Source of the DNA: Alphaproteobacteria bacterium
GTDB lineage: Bacteria > Pseudomonadota > Alphaproteobacteria > Rhodobacterales > Rhodobacteraceae
Length of the DNA: 38,618 bases
Direction: 5' to 3'
Assembly: GCA_030429105.1 (NCBI GenBank)
Contig: JAUIDE010000036.1
Location: 1-38,618 of the forward strand
Under the pieces are notes generated by a model. That model was not told the origin of the DNA and did not search any database. It saw nothing but the letters and a program-made list of their open reading frames with translations. Positions within the stretch are counted from its first letter, which is position 1, and each line of letters starts with the position of its first letter. The translations under genes and the position numbers were made by a program. Shown here piece after piece: positions 26,036-35,008 of this stretch.

Positions 26036-27198
26036 ACCCCAATCGCGAATTCGACATCGTCGTCTACGGGGCGACGGGCTTCACGGGGAAGCTGGTTGCC
26101 GAATATCTCGCCGGTCGGGACCACGGGAAGCGCTGGGCGATTGCGGGGCGGAGCCTCGCGAAGCTGGAGGCGGTGCGGGCCGAGCTTGGGGCCGATGCGG
26201 CGCTGATCGAGGCGGATGCGGCGGATGAAGCCTCGATCCGCGCCCTGGCCGGGCGGGCGCGCGTCGTCATCACCACGGTCGGGCCGTATCTGCGCTATGG
26301 CGCGCCGCTCGTCGCGGCCTGCGTCGAGGCGGGGACGGATTATGTCGACCTTTGCGGCGAGCCGCCGTTCATGGCGGCGATGATCGCGGAGCATGGCGCC
26401 AAGGCGAAGGAGACCGGCGCGCGGATCGTCTTTTCCTGCGGGTTCGATTCCGTGCCCTTCGACCTCGGCGTGCTGTTCCTGCAGGAGGCGGCGGAGGCGA
26501 AGTTCGGGGGGCCGGCGCCGCGGGTGAAGGGCCGGGTGCGGAAGATGAAGGGCACATTCTCCGGCGGCACCGCGGCTTCCGGGCAGGAGACGATGAAGGC
26601 GGCGATGGCGGACCCGGCGGTGCGCGCCGCGCTCCTTGACCCCTTCGCGCTCTGCGAGGGCGCGACGGGGCCGGCGCAGCCGCATGGCGGGAAGCCGCAT
26701 GAGGACGAGGCGGCGGGCGGATGGGTCGCGCCCTTCGTCATGGCGATCATCAACACGAAGAACGTGCACCGCTCCAATCACCTTTTGGGCGGGGCCTATG
26801 GCCCGGATTTCCGCTATGACGAGATGATCCTTACCGGGCCGGGCGAGAAGGGCCGCGCCATCGCGGAGGGCATCGCCAAGGCCCCGCCGATGGGGACGGA
26901 GCCGAACGCGCCGAAGCCGGGCGAGGGCCCATCGAAGGCGGAGCGGGAGGCGGGGTTCTATGACCTCCTCTTCATCGGGGAATTCCCGGACGGGCGGAGC
27001 CTTCGCGCGGTCGTGACCGGCGACCGTGACCCGGGCTACGGCTCCACCTCGAAGATGATCGCGGAATGCGCGCTGGCGCTGCTGGAGGAGGCTGCCGGGC
27101 GGCCGGGCGGCGTGCTGACGCCGGCGGCGGCCTTCGGCGCGGCGCTCATCCCCCGGCTCGAGGCGCATGCGGGGCTCGCCTTCCGGATCGAGGGGTAA
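26032..27198 (+). CDS. Saccharopine dehydrogenase-like / trans-acting enoyl reductase family protein
   Basis: The 388-residue product has an N-terminal Rossmann fold (VVYGATGFTGKLVAEYLAG, then IAGRSLAKLEAVRAELG) and ITTVGPYLRYGAPLVAACVEAGTDYVDLCGEPPFM, which define the saccharopine-dehydrogenase-like family that includes mycobacterial trans-acting enoyl reductases. A central segment KGTFSGGTAASGQETM and a C-terminal GYGSTSKMIAECALALL are also family-like. NAD(P)H-dependent reduction is expected; the substrate is unknown. It overlaps phaZ by four bases, so it is third in the PHA operon, a position I do not recall for known mcl-PHA clusters. A role in providing or recycling acyl precursors is inference from context. 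A lysine-biosynthesis role is unlikely. Confidence 0.82.
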   Translation: MNPNREFDIVVYGATGFTGKLVAEYLAGRDHGKRWAIAGRSLAKLEAVRAELGADAALIEADAADEASIRALAGRARVVITTVGPYLRYGAPLVAACVEAGTDYVDLCGEPPFMAAMIAEHGAKAKETGARIVFSCGFDSVPFDLGVLFLQEAAEAKFGGPAPRVKGRVRKMKGTFSGGTAASGQETMKAAMADPAVRAALLDPFALCEGATGPAQPHGGKPHEDEAAGGWVAPFVMAIINTKNVHRSNHLLGGAYGPDFRYDEMILTGPGEKGRAIAEGIAKAPPMGTEPNAPKPGEGPSKAEREAGFYDLLFIGEFPDGRSLRAVVTGDRDPGYGSTSKMIAECALALLEEAAGRPGGVLTPAAAFGAALIPRLEAHAGLAFRIEG

Positions 27199-27319
27199 GC
27201 GCAGGGCGCACCGGGGAAATCCCGCCGAAAGCGGCCTATTCCGGCTTTGACGGCCCGGCTCTCCTGTGCAAACAAGCGCTCGCCGGGGGCGGCTCCGCCC
27301 GGCGGGGCGGAGGGAGAGC

Positions 27320-28273
27320 ATGGGCGGAACCGTCGACATCCTCATGGCCACCTATAACGGCGAGGAGCGGCTGCCGCGGCAGCTCGCCACGCTCGCGGCG
27401 CAGACATGGACGGACTGGCGGCTCATCGTCCGCGATGACGGCTCCACGGACGGGACGCTGGCGGTGATCGAGGCTTTCGGCGCGGCGCATCCCGGCAAGG
27501 TCCGCATCGTGCGGGACGAGCGGGGGAACCTCCGGACGCAGCAGAACTTCTCCGCCCTCATGATGGAATCGGACGCGCCCTACTGCAATTTCTGTGACCA
27601 GGACGACGAGTGGGACGAGGACAAGCTCGCCGTCGCCATGCAGGCGATGCAGGAGATCGAGGCGGAGCACGGGCCGGGCCGGCCCGCGATGGTCTCCACC
27701 GACCGGCGGATGGTGGACGAGGCGGGGCGGCTCATCGCCGAGTCCTTCTGGCGCCATCAGGGCGTTCATCCGGACGAGACGGGGCCGGGGCTTTTCGGCC
27801 ATCTCCTCTATTTCTCGACGGCCGGCAGCTCGACCCTCATCAACGCGGCGCTGCGGGACAAGGCGCGGCCGGTGCCGCGGGAGGCGATGCAGTACGACAA
27901 CTGGGTGGAGCTGGTCGCGGCGCAGTTCGCGGTGCGGCGCTATCTCGACGTGCGGAAGCTCACCTATATCCGGCATTCGGCGAATGTCTCCGGCGGGGGG
28001 CGGGCCTATCCGGTGGGGAGCTATTTCCGGCGGGCGGTCTCGCTGCTCGGCAATCTCGGGAAGCAGCGCCGCGTCTATGGCCGGGTCATCGGGCAGGCGC
28101 GCGCTTTCCTCGACCGCTATGGCGCGGAGATGCCGGCGGAGGACCGCGAGCGGCTCGAAGCCTTCGTCGGGATCGGCGGGGCGTTCCTGCCGCTCAAAGT
28201 CCTGCGCGGGGCGCGGTCCGGCGCGCTGCCGCGGCGGCTGGAGCGGCGGATCGCGTTCCTTCTTCTCAGCTGA
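27320..28273 (+). CDS. Family 2 glycosyltransferase (rhamnosyltransferase-like)
   Basis: The 317-residue product has a GT-A fold N-terminus: VDILMATYNGEERLPRQLATL, then WTDWRLIVRDDGSTDGTLAVI, and the metal/nucleotide motif NFCDQDDEWDEDKL. It resembles rhamnosyltransferases that decorate O-antigen or capsule. The ATG at 27320 has AGGGAG upstream; the 18 extra residues of the longer frame (from 27266) are arginine-rich and not family-like. It acts at the cytoplasmic face of the inner membrane; no membrane helix is evident. The neighbouring convergent gene is a polysaccharide flippase, which fits surface glycan assembly, although no further glycan genes are present here. The donor sugar cannot be read from sequence. 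Confidence 0.87.
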   Translation: MGGTVDILMATYNGEERLPRQLATLAAQTWTDWRLIVRDDGSTDGTLAVIEAFGAAHPGKVRIVRDERGNLRTQQNFSALMMESDAPYCNFCDQDDEWDEDKLAVAMQAMQEIEAEHGPGRPAMVSTDRRMVDEAGRLIAESFWRHQGVHPDETGPGLFGHLLYFSTAGSSTLINAALRDKARPVPREAMQYDNWVELVAAQFAVRRYLDVRKLTYIRHSANVSGGGRAYPVGSYFRRAVSLLGNLGKQRRVYGRVIGQARAFLDRYGAEMPAEDRERLEAFVGIGGAFLPLKVLRGARSGALPRRLERRIAFLLLS

Positions 28274-28284
28274 GCGGCCTCAGC
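28269..28284. terminator. Hairpin formed by the two convergent stop codons
   Basis: GCTGAG (28269-28274) and CTCAGC (28279-28284) pair around CGGC. The left arm contains the TGA of the glycosyltransferase, and the right arm contains the TGA of the flippase on the other strand, so two symmetrical stops make the stem. It is short (6 bp) and has no T-tract; a weak bidirectional terminator at most. Confidence 0.35.
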
Positions 28285-29836
28285 GGCGGCGGAGGAGCCG
28301 GTTGCGGATGACGGCGAGGATCCGCCTGCGGAGCGCGCCGCAGACCGCGAAGAGGATCGCAAGCGCCGCCCCCACGCCAAGCGTCGCCTCCAGCGGCGGC
28401 GCGGGGAAGGGGCCGAGGGCGGCGGGGGGAGCCCAGTGCAGCGCCAGCGCGGCGCCGAGCACGGCGAAGGTGAGGACGAAGAGCCAGGCGACGCGGCGCC
28501 GGACCTCCGGCCCCGGGGCGATCCGCGCGAAGAGCGCCATCGCGAGGAGGACGGAGGCGAACTCCCCCGCGACGCCGACCAGCAGCACCGCCTCGATCCC
28601 GCCGCCGCCCGCGGCGACGTAAAAGGCGACCGCGACGGCGAGGAGCCGCGGGATGCTGGAGAGGAGGGGCTCCACCGTCCGCCCCGCGCTCATCGCGAAG
28701 CTGGTGAAGCCGCCGCGGAGAAGCGGCAGGACGGCGCCGACGCCGACGATCCCGATCAGGCCGGCGGCGGGGCGGAACGCCTCTCCGAACACCACGATCA
28801 GCGCGGCGGGGCCGACCACGGCGATGACGATGGCCGCGGCGGCGCCGGCGAAGGCCTGCGCCTGGAAGGCGAAGTCGAGCATCTCGTCCATCGCGCCGCC
28901 GAGATTCCGGACGCGGGAGATCGCGGAATAGAAGAGCGGCCCGAGGATGCGGCGGAGCATGTGCACCGGCGTGCCCGCCAGCGTCACCGCCGCGCTGAGG
29001 AGGCCGAGATCGGCCGCGGTGAACCGGTTGGCGACGATCAGCCGGTCTCCCTGCATCGTAGCGAACACGACCGGGCTCGTCAGCAGCAGCGGCCAGCTGA
29101 AGGAGAGGACGCGGAGCGCGATCCCGCGATCCCAGGCGAAGCGCAGCGGCCCCGGCGCCAGCCAGAGCGAGAGCGCGGCCTTCCCCGCCATGTCGACGAC
29201 CAGATAGGCGATGAAGACCCGGTGATCCGCGAAGAGAAGCGCGAAGGGCGTGACGAGCAGGAGCGAGGCGACGACGCCGCCGCATTCGATCTTGCCGGTC
29301 ATCGCATAGTCGAGCGCGCGCTCTCTCCGGATGCGCTCCACATGGATGAAGCCGGTGATGAAGGGCGCGAGCGCAAGCAGGCGGTAGGCGTTCACGAGCT
29401 CCGGATGGCCGAGGAATTCGGACATCGGCCCGGCCGCGACGACGATCAGCAGCGCGACGGCGCAGGAGCGGACGAGAACGAGGAGCTGCACCACGGCGAG
29501 GACGCGCGGCTTGTCCCCCTCCGGATCGCGGATCAGGAACTGGCCGAGGGAGAGCGTGGTCATCGCCTCCACGAAGGCGAGAATGATGAGATAGGTGCTG
29601 ACGATCCCGTATTCCTCGACGCCGAGGAGGCGGGCGATGAGCACGTTGCGCCCGAATCGCAGGATCGCGCCGATGGCGACGAGCGAGCTGAGCTGCAAGG
29701 CTCCCTTCAGAAGACCCAATCGCCTGCCCCTCGCGCTCCGCGCGGCGAAGGGAGGCGGCGCCGCGCGGCTGACTTCGCCGACGGGGATGTTGGTATCGCC
29801 GTTCGCGAGGCGAGGAAAGCCGGATGTCCGGAGCAA
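28280..29836 (-). CDS. Polysaccharide flippase (Wzx-like, MOP superfamily)
   Basis: The product has up to 518 residues and 12-14 hydrophobic segments. It opens with LLKGALQLSSLVAIGAILRFGRNVLIARLLGVEEYGIVSTYLIILAFVEAM, the standard N-terminal pattern of oligosaccharide flippases (RFGRNVLIARLLG corresponds to the R-x2-xx-LG turn). GDRLIVANRFTAADLGLLSAAVTL in the middle is also typical. It would move lipid-linked saccharide across the inner membrane. The frame starts at a TTG at 29836; another TTG at 29719, just before LGLLKGAL, is a plausible alternative. Third-position GC content in the extra 39 residues is high, which supports the longer form without proving it. It is convergent with the glycosyltransferase and divergent from the MltB lipoprotein gene. 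Confidence 0.85.
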   Translation of the reverse strand: MLRTSGFPRLANGDTNIPVGEVSRAAPPPFAARSARGRRLGLLKGALQLSSLVAIGAILRFGRNVLIARLLGVEEYGIVSTYLIILAFVEAMTTLSLGQFLIRDPEGDKPRVLAVVQLLVLVRSCAVALLIVVAAGPMSEFLGHPELVNAYRLLALAPFITGFIHVERIRRERALDYAMTGKIECGGVVASLLLVTPFALLFADHRVFIAYLVVDMAGKAALSLWLAPGPLRFAWDRGIALRVLSFSWPLLLTSPVVFATMQGDRLIVANRFTAADLGLLSAAVTLAGTPVHMLRRILGPLFYSAISRVRNLGGAMDEMLDFAFQAQAFAGAAAAIVIAVVGPAALIVVFGEAFRPAAGLIGIVGVGAVLPLLRGGFTSFAMSAGRTVEPLLSSIPRLLAVAVAFYVAAGGGGIEAVLLVGVAGEFASVLLAMALFARIAPGPEVRRRVAWLFVLTFAVLGAALALHWAPPAALGPFPAPPLEATLGVGAALAILFAVCGALRRRILAVIRNRLLRRR

Positions 29837-29937
29837 TTCGACGCAATCCCCGGGATCGCGGCGGCCGCCCCGGCCCTCGCGCGCGGCGCGGCGGCGGGGT
29901 ATGCTGCGCGAAAGGCCCGGATGAGAGGCGGAGCAGG

Positions 29938-31188
29938 ATGCTGAGACTTTTCGTTTTCGCCCCGGCGCTCTTGGCGCTTGCGGGCTGCGCGGCGCCCGGC
30001 GTCGCGGAGGCGCCGACAGCGGCGCCCGCGCCGGCCGCCGCCCCGCGGCCGGAGGCGCCCGAGATGACGTTCGACGAATGGCGCGCGGGCTTTGCCGCCC
30101 GCGCCGTCGCGGCCGGGATTACGCCCGGCGTGACGGAGCGGGCGCTGGCCGCGGCGCGGCCGATACCCCGCGTGCTGGAGCTTGACGCGTTCCAGCCGGA
30201 ATTCACCCGCCCGATCTGGGAATATCTCGACAGCGCCGTTTCCGCCGCGCGGATCGCGAACGGGCGGGAGAAGCTGGCGGAGCACGGCGCGGCGCTGGCG
30301 CGGATCGAGGCGACCTACGGGGTGGAGCGGGAGGTCGTGGCCGCCGTCTGGGGGCTCGAATCGGCCTATGGGGCGAATCGCGGCTCGATGCCGGTGATCG
30401 ACAGCCTCGCCACGCTCGCCTGGGAAGGGCGGCGGCGGGACTTCGCGGAGGAGCAGCTCCTCGCCGCGCTCCGCATCCTCGAGGCCGGGGAAACGACGCA
30501 GGACCGGCTCGTCGGCTCCTGGGCCGGGGCGATGGGGCATACGCAGTTCATCCCGACCTCCTACGCCGACTACGCTGTGGATTTCGACGGGGACGGGCGG
30601 CGGAACGTCTGGGGCGAGGCTCCGGAGGATGCGCTGGCCTCCACCGCCAACTATCTCGCCCGGTTCGGCTGGACGCGGGGCCAGCCCTGGGGCGTGGAGG
30701 CGCGGCTGCCGGCGGGGTTCGACTTCGCGCTCGCGGACCAGACGGCGCGGCCCGTCTCCGAATGGCGGGCGCTGGGCGTGACGGCGGCGGATGGCGGGGC
30801 GCTTCCCGATCATGGGCCGGCCGGGCTTCTCCTCCCGGCCGGGGCGGGTGGGCCCGTCTTCGCGCTCTATGGCAACTTCGACGTGATAAGGCGTTATAAT
30901 AACGCGACTTCCTACGCGCTCGCCATCGGCCATCTTTCCGACCGGATCGCGGGCGGCGCGCCGTTCCGGGCGGACTGGCCGCGGGGCGAGCCGCCGCTTT
31001 CCCGCACCGAGACGGTGGAGATGCAGGAGCGGCTGACCGCGCTCGGCCATGACACGAAGGGGGCGGACGGGGTGATCGGGCCGCTCACCCGCTCCGCGAT
31101 CCGCGACTTCCAGCGGGCGCGCGGGCTGCCGCCGGACGGCTACGCCTCCGCCCGGCTCCTGACCGCGCTCCGGCAAGCGGGGGGATGA
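29938..31188 (+). CDS. Lytic murein transglycosylase, MltB family lipoprotein
   Basis: The 416-residue product cleaves peptidoglycan glycan strands to 1,6-anhydromuramic ends. A lipoprotein signal MLRLFVFAPALLALAGC puts the lipidated cysteine at residue 17. An alanine/proline linker follows. The catalytic domain (about 45-335) starts TFDEWRAGFAARAVAAGIT, has the catalytic glutamate in WGLESAYGANRG, GAMGHTQFIPTSY, and a calcium-loop-like DFDGDGRRN. A C-terminal PG_binding_1 domain (about 350-410) reads VEMQERLTALGHDTKGADGVIGPLTRSAIRDFQ. The ATG at 29938 follows GGAG. Its TGA overlaps the ATG of the helicase gene (ATGA). This is a common architecture for MltB homologues in alphaproteobacteria. 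Confidence 0.93.
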   Translation: MLRLFVFAPALLALAGCAAPGVAEAPTAAPAPAAAPRPEAPEMTFDEWRAGFAARAVAAGITPGVTERALAAARPIPRVLELDAFQPEFTRPIWEYLDSAVSAARIANGREKLAEHGAALARIEATYGVEREVVAAVWGLESAYGANRGSMPVIDSLATLAWEGRRRDFAEEQLLAALRILEAGETTQDRLVGSWAGAMGHTQFIPTSYADYAVDFDGDGRRNVWGEAPEDALASTANYLARFGWTRGQPWGVEARLPAGFDFALADQTARPVSEWRALGVTAADGGALPDHGPAGLLLPAGAGGPVFALYGNFDVIRRYNNATSYALAIGHLSDRIAGGAPFRADWPRGEPPLSRTETVEMQERLTALGHDTKGADGVIGPLTRSAIRDFQRARGLPPDGYASARLLTALRQAGG

Positions 31189-33596
31189 CCGGGCTCCCCG
31201 AGCCCTTCGCGGGCTGGTTCAGGGGGCGGGGCTGGACCCCGCATGACTGGCAGCTCGAACTCCTCGCCCGCGCGGGCGAGGGCGGGGCGGAGCTGCTCGT
31301 CGCGCCGACGGGCGGGGGCAAGACGCTGGCGGGGTTCCTGCCCTCCCTCGTCGATCTCGCCGCCGCGCCGCGGGCGGGGCTCCACACGCTCTATATCTCG
31401 CCGCTCCGGGCGCTGGCGGCGGATATCAGGCGCAATCTGGAGACGCCGGTGGCGGAGATGGGCTTGGCCGTCCGCATAGAGGACCGGACGGGGGACACGT
31501 CGCAATCCGCGCGTCGGCGGCAGCGGGCGGACCCGCCGCATATCCTGCTGACGACGCCCGAGAGCCTCGCGCTGCTCCTCTCCTATGAGGATGCGCCGCG
31601 GATCTTTTCCGGGCTCCGCGCCGTGATCGTGGACGAGGCGCATGCGATGGCGGGGACGAAGCGGGGGGACCAGCTGGCGCTCGGCCTCGCGCGGCTGCGC
31701 CGGATCGCGCCCGAACATCGGCGGATCGGGCTTTCGGCCACGACGGAGGATGCGGAGGCGCTCGGCCGCTGGCTCGACCCGGCGGGCGCGCGGCTCCTTC
31801 GCGCGCCGCCTGGGCCGAAGCCGGACATCCGGATTCTCGAAACGGCAGGGGACCCGCCCTGGGCGGGCGATGGCGGGCGCTACGCCGCCGCGGCGGTGAT
31901 GCGGGAGGTGGAGCAGGCGGGGACGGCGCTGATCTTCCTCAACACGCGGGCGCTGGCGGAGCTGTTCTTTCAGGCGCTGTGGGCGGAGAACGGGCGTAAC
32001 CTTCCCATCGGCCTCCATCACGGCTCGCTCGGGCGGGAGGCGCGGGAACGGGTGGAGGGGGCGATGGCGCGGGGGGAGCTCCGCGCCGTCGTCTGCACCG
32101 CCTCGCTCGACCTCGGGATCGACTGGGGGGCGGTGGACCTCGTGATCCAGGTCGGCGGCCCGAAGGGGGTGAAGCGGCTGGTGCAGCGGATCGGGCGGGC
32201 GAACCACCGGTTCGACGCGCCCTCCCGCGCCATTCTCGTCCCCGGCAACCGGTTCGAGCTGATCGAATGCCGCTGCGCGCTCGACGCGGTGGAGGAGGGG
32301 GCGCTGGACGGCGAGCCCATGGCGGCGGGGCGGCTCGACGTGCTCTGCCAGCATATCCTGCTCACGGCCTGCGCCGGGCCGTTCGATGCGGAGGCGCTGT
32401 TCGGGGAGGTTCGCGGCGCGGGCCATTATGACGGGCTGACGCAGGCGGCCTTCGACCGCTGCCTCGATTTCTGCGCGACGGGCGGCTACGCGCTCCGCGC
32501 CTATGACCGCTGGCGGCGGCTGATGGAGGCGCCGGAGGGCTCCGGCCTCTGGCGGCTGCGGGACCCGCGGGCGGCGCAGCGGCTGCGGATGAACATCGGG
32601 ACGATCGTGGAGGCGGAGAAGCTCGCCGTGCGCTCCGGCAAGGGCATGGGGGGCAGGGCGCTCGGCGAGGTGGAGGAGAGCTTCGCGGCGGAGCTGCGGC
32701 CGGGCGACACCTTCCTCATCGGCGGCGAGACGGTGCGCTATGACGCGATCCGGGAGATGACGGTGCGGGTGACGCCGGCGCCGGGGAAGGACCCGATGAT
32801 CCCGGTCTTTTCCGGCTCCCGCCTCTCGATCTCCACCTTCCTCGCGCATCGCGTGATCGCGTTTCTGGGCGACGAGGCGCGGTGGGAGACCTTGCCGCGC
32901 GCGGTTGCGGAATGGCTGCGGCTGCAGAAGCGCATCTCCCGCCTGCCGGGGGCGGGGGCGCTGCTGGTGGAGACCTTTCCGCGCGCCGACCGCTGGCACA
33001 TGACGGCGCATGGCTTCGCCGGCAAGAACGCGCATCACACGCTCGGCCTCATCGTCACGAAGCGGATGGAGGCGGCGGGGCTCGCGCCGCTCGGCTATGT
33101 GGCGACGGATTATGCGCTGATGATCTGGGGGCTGGAGGAGGTCGCCGACCCTGCGCCGCTCTTCGCCGCGGAAGGATTGCGGGACGGGCTGGAGGACTGG
33201 ATGAGCCAGAGCCTCGTCGTCAAGCGCGCCTTCCGGCAGGCGGCGACGGTGGCCGGATTGATCGAGCGGCGGCTGCCGGGGATGCAGAAGACCGGGCGGC
33301 AGGCGACGTTTTCCTCCGACATCCTCTATGACACGCTGATCCGGTTCGACCCGGGCCACCTCCTGATCGAGGCGACGCGGGCGGAGGCGGCGCGGGGGAT
33401 GGTCGATTTCGAGCGGATCGAGGAGATGCTGGCGCGGAACGCCGGGCAAATCGCCCATGTCCGCGCCCCGCATCTCACGCCGCTCTCGGCGCCGCTGATC
33501 CTGGAGGCGGGGCGGCTGCCGGTGCGGGGGGAGGCGGCGGAGCGGCTGATCGCTGCGGAGGCGGCGGCGATGGCGGCGGCGTTCGGGCAGGGGTGA
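31185..33596 (+). CDS. Lhr-type DEXH helicase (ligase-associated family)
   Basis: The 803-residue superfamily 2 helicase opens with WFRGRGWTPHDWQLELL, then Walker A APTGGGKT (about residues 40-47), SPLRALAADIRRNL, TTPESLALLLS, the DEAH box VIVDEAHAMAG, LSATTEDAEALG, and in the second RecA domain TASLDLGIDWGAVDLVIQVGGPKGVKRLVQRIGRANHR. The length and C-terminal Lhr-core-like region match the ligase-associated DNA damage response helicase family (Lhr2 type), which usually sits with an ATP-dependent DNA ligase, an exonuclease and a metallophosphoesterase. None of those partners is present here. Its ATG overlaps the stop of the MltB gene, so it is translated with a cell-wall enzyme. It is probably a 3'-5' DNA or RNA unwinding enzyme. 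Repeat copy C starts about 40 bp after the stop. Confidence 0.9.
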   Translation: MTGLPEPFAGWFRGRGWTPHDWQLELLARAGEGGAELLVAPTGGGKTLAGFLPSLVDLAAAPRAGLHTLYISPLRALAADIRRNLETPVAEMGLAVRIEDRTGDTSQSARRRQRADPPHILLTTPESLALLLSYEDAPRIFSGLRAVIVDEAHAMAGTKRGDQLALGLARLRRIAPEHRRIGLSATTEDAEALGRWLDPAGARLLRAPPGPKPDIRILETAGDPPWAGDGGRYAAAAVMREVEQAGTALIFLNTRALAELFFQALWAENGRNLPIGLHHGSLGREARERVEGAMARGELRAVVCTASLDLGIDWGAVDLVIQVGGPKGVKRLVQRIGRANHRFDAPSRAILVPGNRFELIECRCALDAVEEGALDGEPMAAGRLDVLCQHILLTACAGPFDAEALFGEVRGAGHYDGLTQAAFDRCLDFCATGGYALRAYDRWRRLMEAPEGSGLWRLRDPRAAQRLRMNIGTIVEAEKLAVRSGKGMGGRALGEVEESFAAELRPGDTFLIGGETVRYDAIREMTVRVTPAPGKDPMIPVFSGSRLSISTFLAHRVIAFLGDEARWETLPRAVAEWLRLQKRISRLPGAGALLVETFPRADRWHMTAHGFAGKNAHHTLGLIVTKRMEAAGLAPLGYVATDYALMIWGLEEVADPAPLFAAEGLRDGLEDWMSQSLVVKRAFRQAATVAGLIERRLPGMQKTGRQATFSSDILYDTLIRFDPGHLLIEATRAEAARGMVDFERIEEMLARNAGQIAHVRAPHLTPLSAPLILEAGRLPVRGEAAERLIAAEAAAMAAAFGQG

Positions 33597-33635
33597 GCGG
33601 AGGGCGGCCGGCCTTCGAGCGGAGCGCGGAGGGGC

Positions 33636-33817
33636 GCAGACTCCCTCGGGAGGGCGCTTCGGGGCGCTCGGGTTCGGCGGTTTATGGCGTAAGATACTCT
33701 GAGGGTTGAGCTATTTGAGGCGTTGCGATGCGGCCTCCCTGGGGGGAGGGAGGCCGCGGCCCGGGCTGGTCGCCCGGGCCACGGGAAGTGGGGGGATCGC
33801 GGCGCTTCCGCCCGGCC
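33636..33817 (+). repeat. Dispersed structured repeat, copy C (about 182 bp)
   Basis: H1 is reduced to CTCCCTCGGGAGG (33641-33653). The core GGCGGTTTATGGCG is kept. H2 is decayed (CGTAAG and CTGAGG no longer pair well). H3 (33730-33757) and H4 (33758-33780) are intact, with H4 identical to copy B. The right end, CGCCCGGCC, lies 15 bp from the stop of the VWA gene. It occupies the gap between the convergent helicase and VWA genes. Decay of H2 beside perfect H3 and H4 suggests that the right half is under stronger constraint or more recently homogenised. Confidence 0.83.
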
Positions 33818-33832
33818 GGCTCCGCCCTTGAC

Positions 33833-35008
33833 CTACCCGATCTCCAGCACCTTGCCGAAGGGCGGCGGCTTCGCCGGGCGCTCGCGCACGGCCCAGATGA
33901 CGGGGAGGCGCGGGGGCTTGCCGAAGGCGCCGTCGAGATCGGTAAGGATCACGGCGGCGGAGGCGTCGAGCGCGGCGGCGCGGTCCACCACGTCGAGGAA
34001 CGCCGTACCGCCGCCGCGGCGGAGCGGGGCGGCGCGGAGCGCGGCGTCGAGCCGTGCGGGCTCGGGCCGCGCCTCCCAGTGCACGGTTTCGTCGAAGGCG
34101 AGGGCGTGGATCTCGGCGCCGGTGCGCCGGGCGATGCCGGCGAGTTCGCCGGCGAGGAGGGCGAGATCGTCATCCGAGACGGAGCCCGACGTGTCGAGCC
34201 CGACGGCGATGCGGGGGCGGCGGGCGTCCATCAGCCTTGCCGGTTCGAAGGCGGGCTCCGGCCCGCCGCTCCGCCGCGCCTCCGCCTCCATCGCGGGCCA
34301 GCGGCGGGCGGGGCGGGCATGGGTGAGGCGCGGCGTCTCGGAGAGCGCCTTGGCGAGGAGGCGGCGGAGGACGACCTCCCACGGGGTTCGGGAGAGGGGG
34401 AGGGCGGCGAGGAACGCGGCGTGCCGGCCGATCCCCCGCCCGGCGATGCGGCCGGCCTCCACCGCTCGGGTCAGGCGCCCGCGCCAGTCCGCCGCGCCCT
34501 TGTCTTCCCCCTCGCCGCCCGGGGCGGCGGCCAGCGTGCGGCTCCCCTCGCCGCCCTTCCGGCCTTCGGCGCGGAGGCGGGCGTAGAGCTTTTCCACGTC
34601 CCATTCCGCGAGGACGGGGGCGGGCTTCTCCTTCGGCAGGAGGTCGGCGAGGCCGGGGGCGGGGCGGGGCGGGGCGTGGCCGCCGGCCCGCGCGGCCTCG
34701 TTCGTCAGCGCCTCCGCCGCCAGCGCCCAGAGGCCGGGGTCGAAGGCGGGGCCGAGCCGCGCCGCCTCCGCCGCCATGCGGAAGGAATGGCGGAGCGCGA
34801 CATGGAGCACATGCCGCGCCGCGAGCCCCGCCTGCTCGGACGGCGAGAGGAGCGCGAAGGCGGGGCCGTAGAGGATCGTCTCCCCCTCCGTCCGCGTCTC
34901 CCCCTCCCCGTCGCGATGCGCGCACCAGAGGGAGAGGGCGCCGAGCGCCGGGTCCGCCTCCGCCAGGATCGCGAGGGCGCGGGCGGCGCGGCTGGAATGG
35001 ACGCTCAT
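33833..35008 (-). CDS. VWA-like DUF2201 protein, MoxR partner
   Basis: The 391-residue product begins at the ATG at 35008 (MSVHSSRAARAL), which overlaps the MoxR stop (ATGA); the longer frame to 35470 runs through the MoxR gene and is a shadow. The N-terminal half is the DUF2201 putative metallopeptidase region, but where HExxH is expected the sequence reads R65-H66-V-L-H69 followed by H74, so the zinc-peptidase motif looks degenerate. The C-terminal VWA-like domain (about 265-391) has the metal-ion-dependent adhesion site DTSGSVS and later LTDLDG. MoxR/VWA pairs act as chaperone-like systems that insert cofactors or assemble complexes. Arginine, proline and alanine enrichment between the domains suggests a flexible linker. 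The client is unknown. Confidence 0.85.
   Translation of the reverse strand: MSVHSSRAARALAILAEADPALGALSLWCAHRDGEGETRTEGETILYGPAFALLSPSEQAGLAARHVLHVALRHSFRMAAEAARLGPAFDPGLWALAAEALTNEAARAGGHAPPRPAPGLADLLPKEKPAPVLAEWDVEKLYARLRAEGRKGGEGSRTLAAAPGGEGEDKGAADWRGRLTRAVEAGRIAGRGIGRHAAFLAALPLSRTPWEVVLRRLLAKALSETPRLTHARPARRWPAMEAEARRSGGPEPAFEPARLMDARRPRIAVGLDTSGSVSDDDLALLAGELAGIARRTGAEIHALAFDETVHWEARPEPARLDAALRAAPLRRGGGTAFLDVVDRAAALDASAAVILTDLDGAFGKPPRLPVIWAVRERPAKPPPFGKVLEIG

Noticed and set aside
31140..33473. A 777-residue minus-strand frame opposite the helicase
   Set aside because: It is the antisense shadow of a helicase with all canonical motifs.
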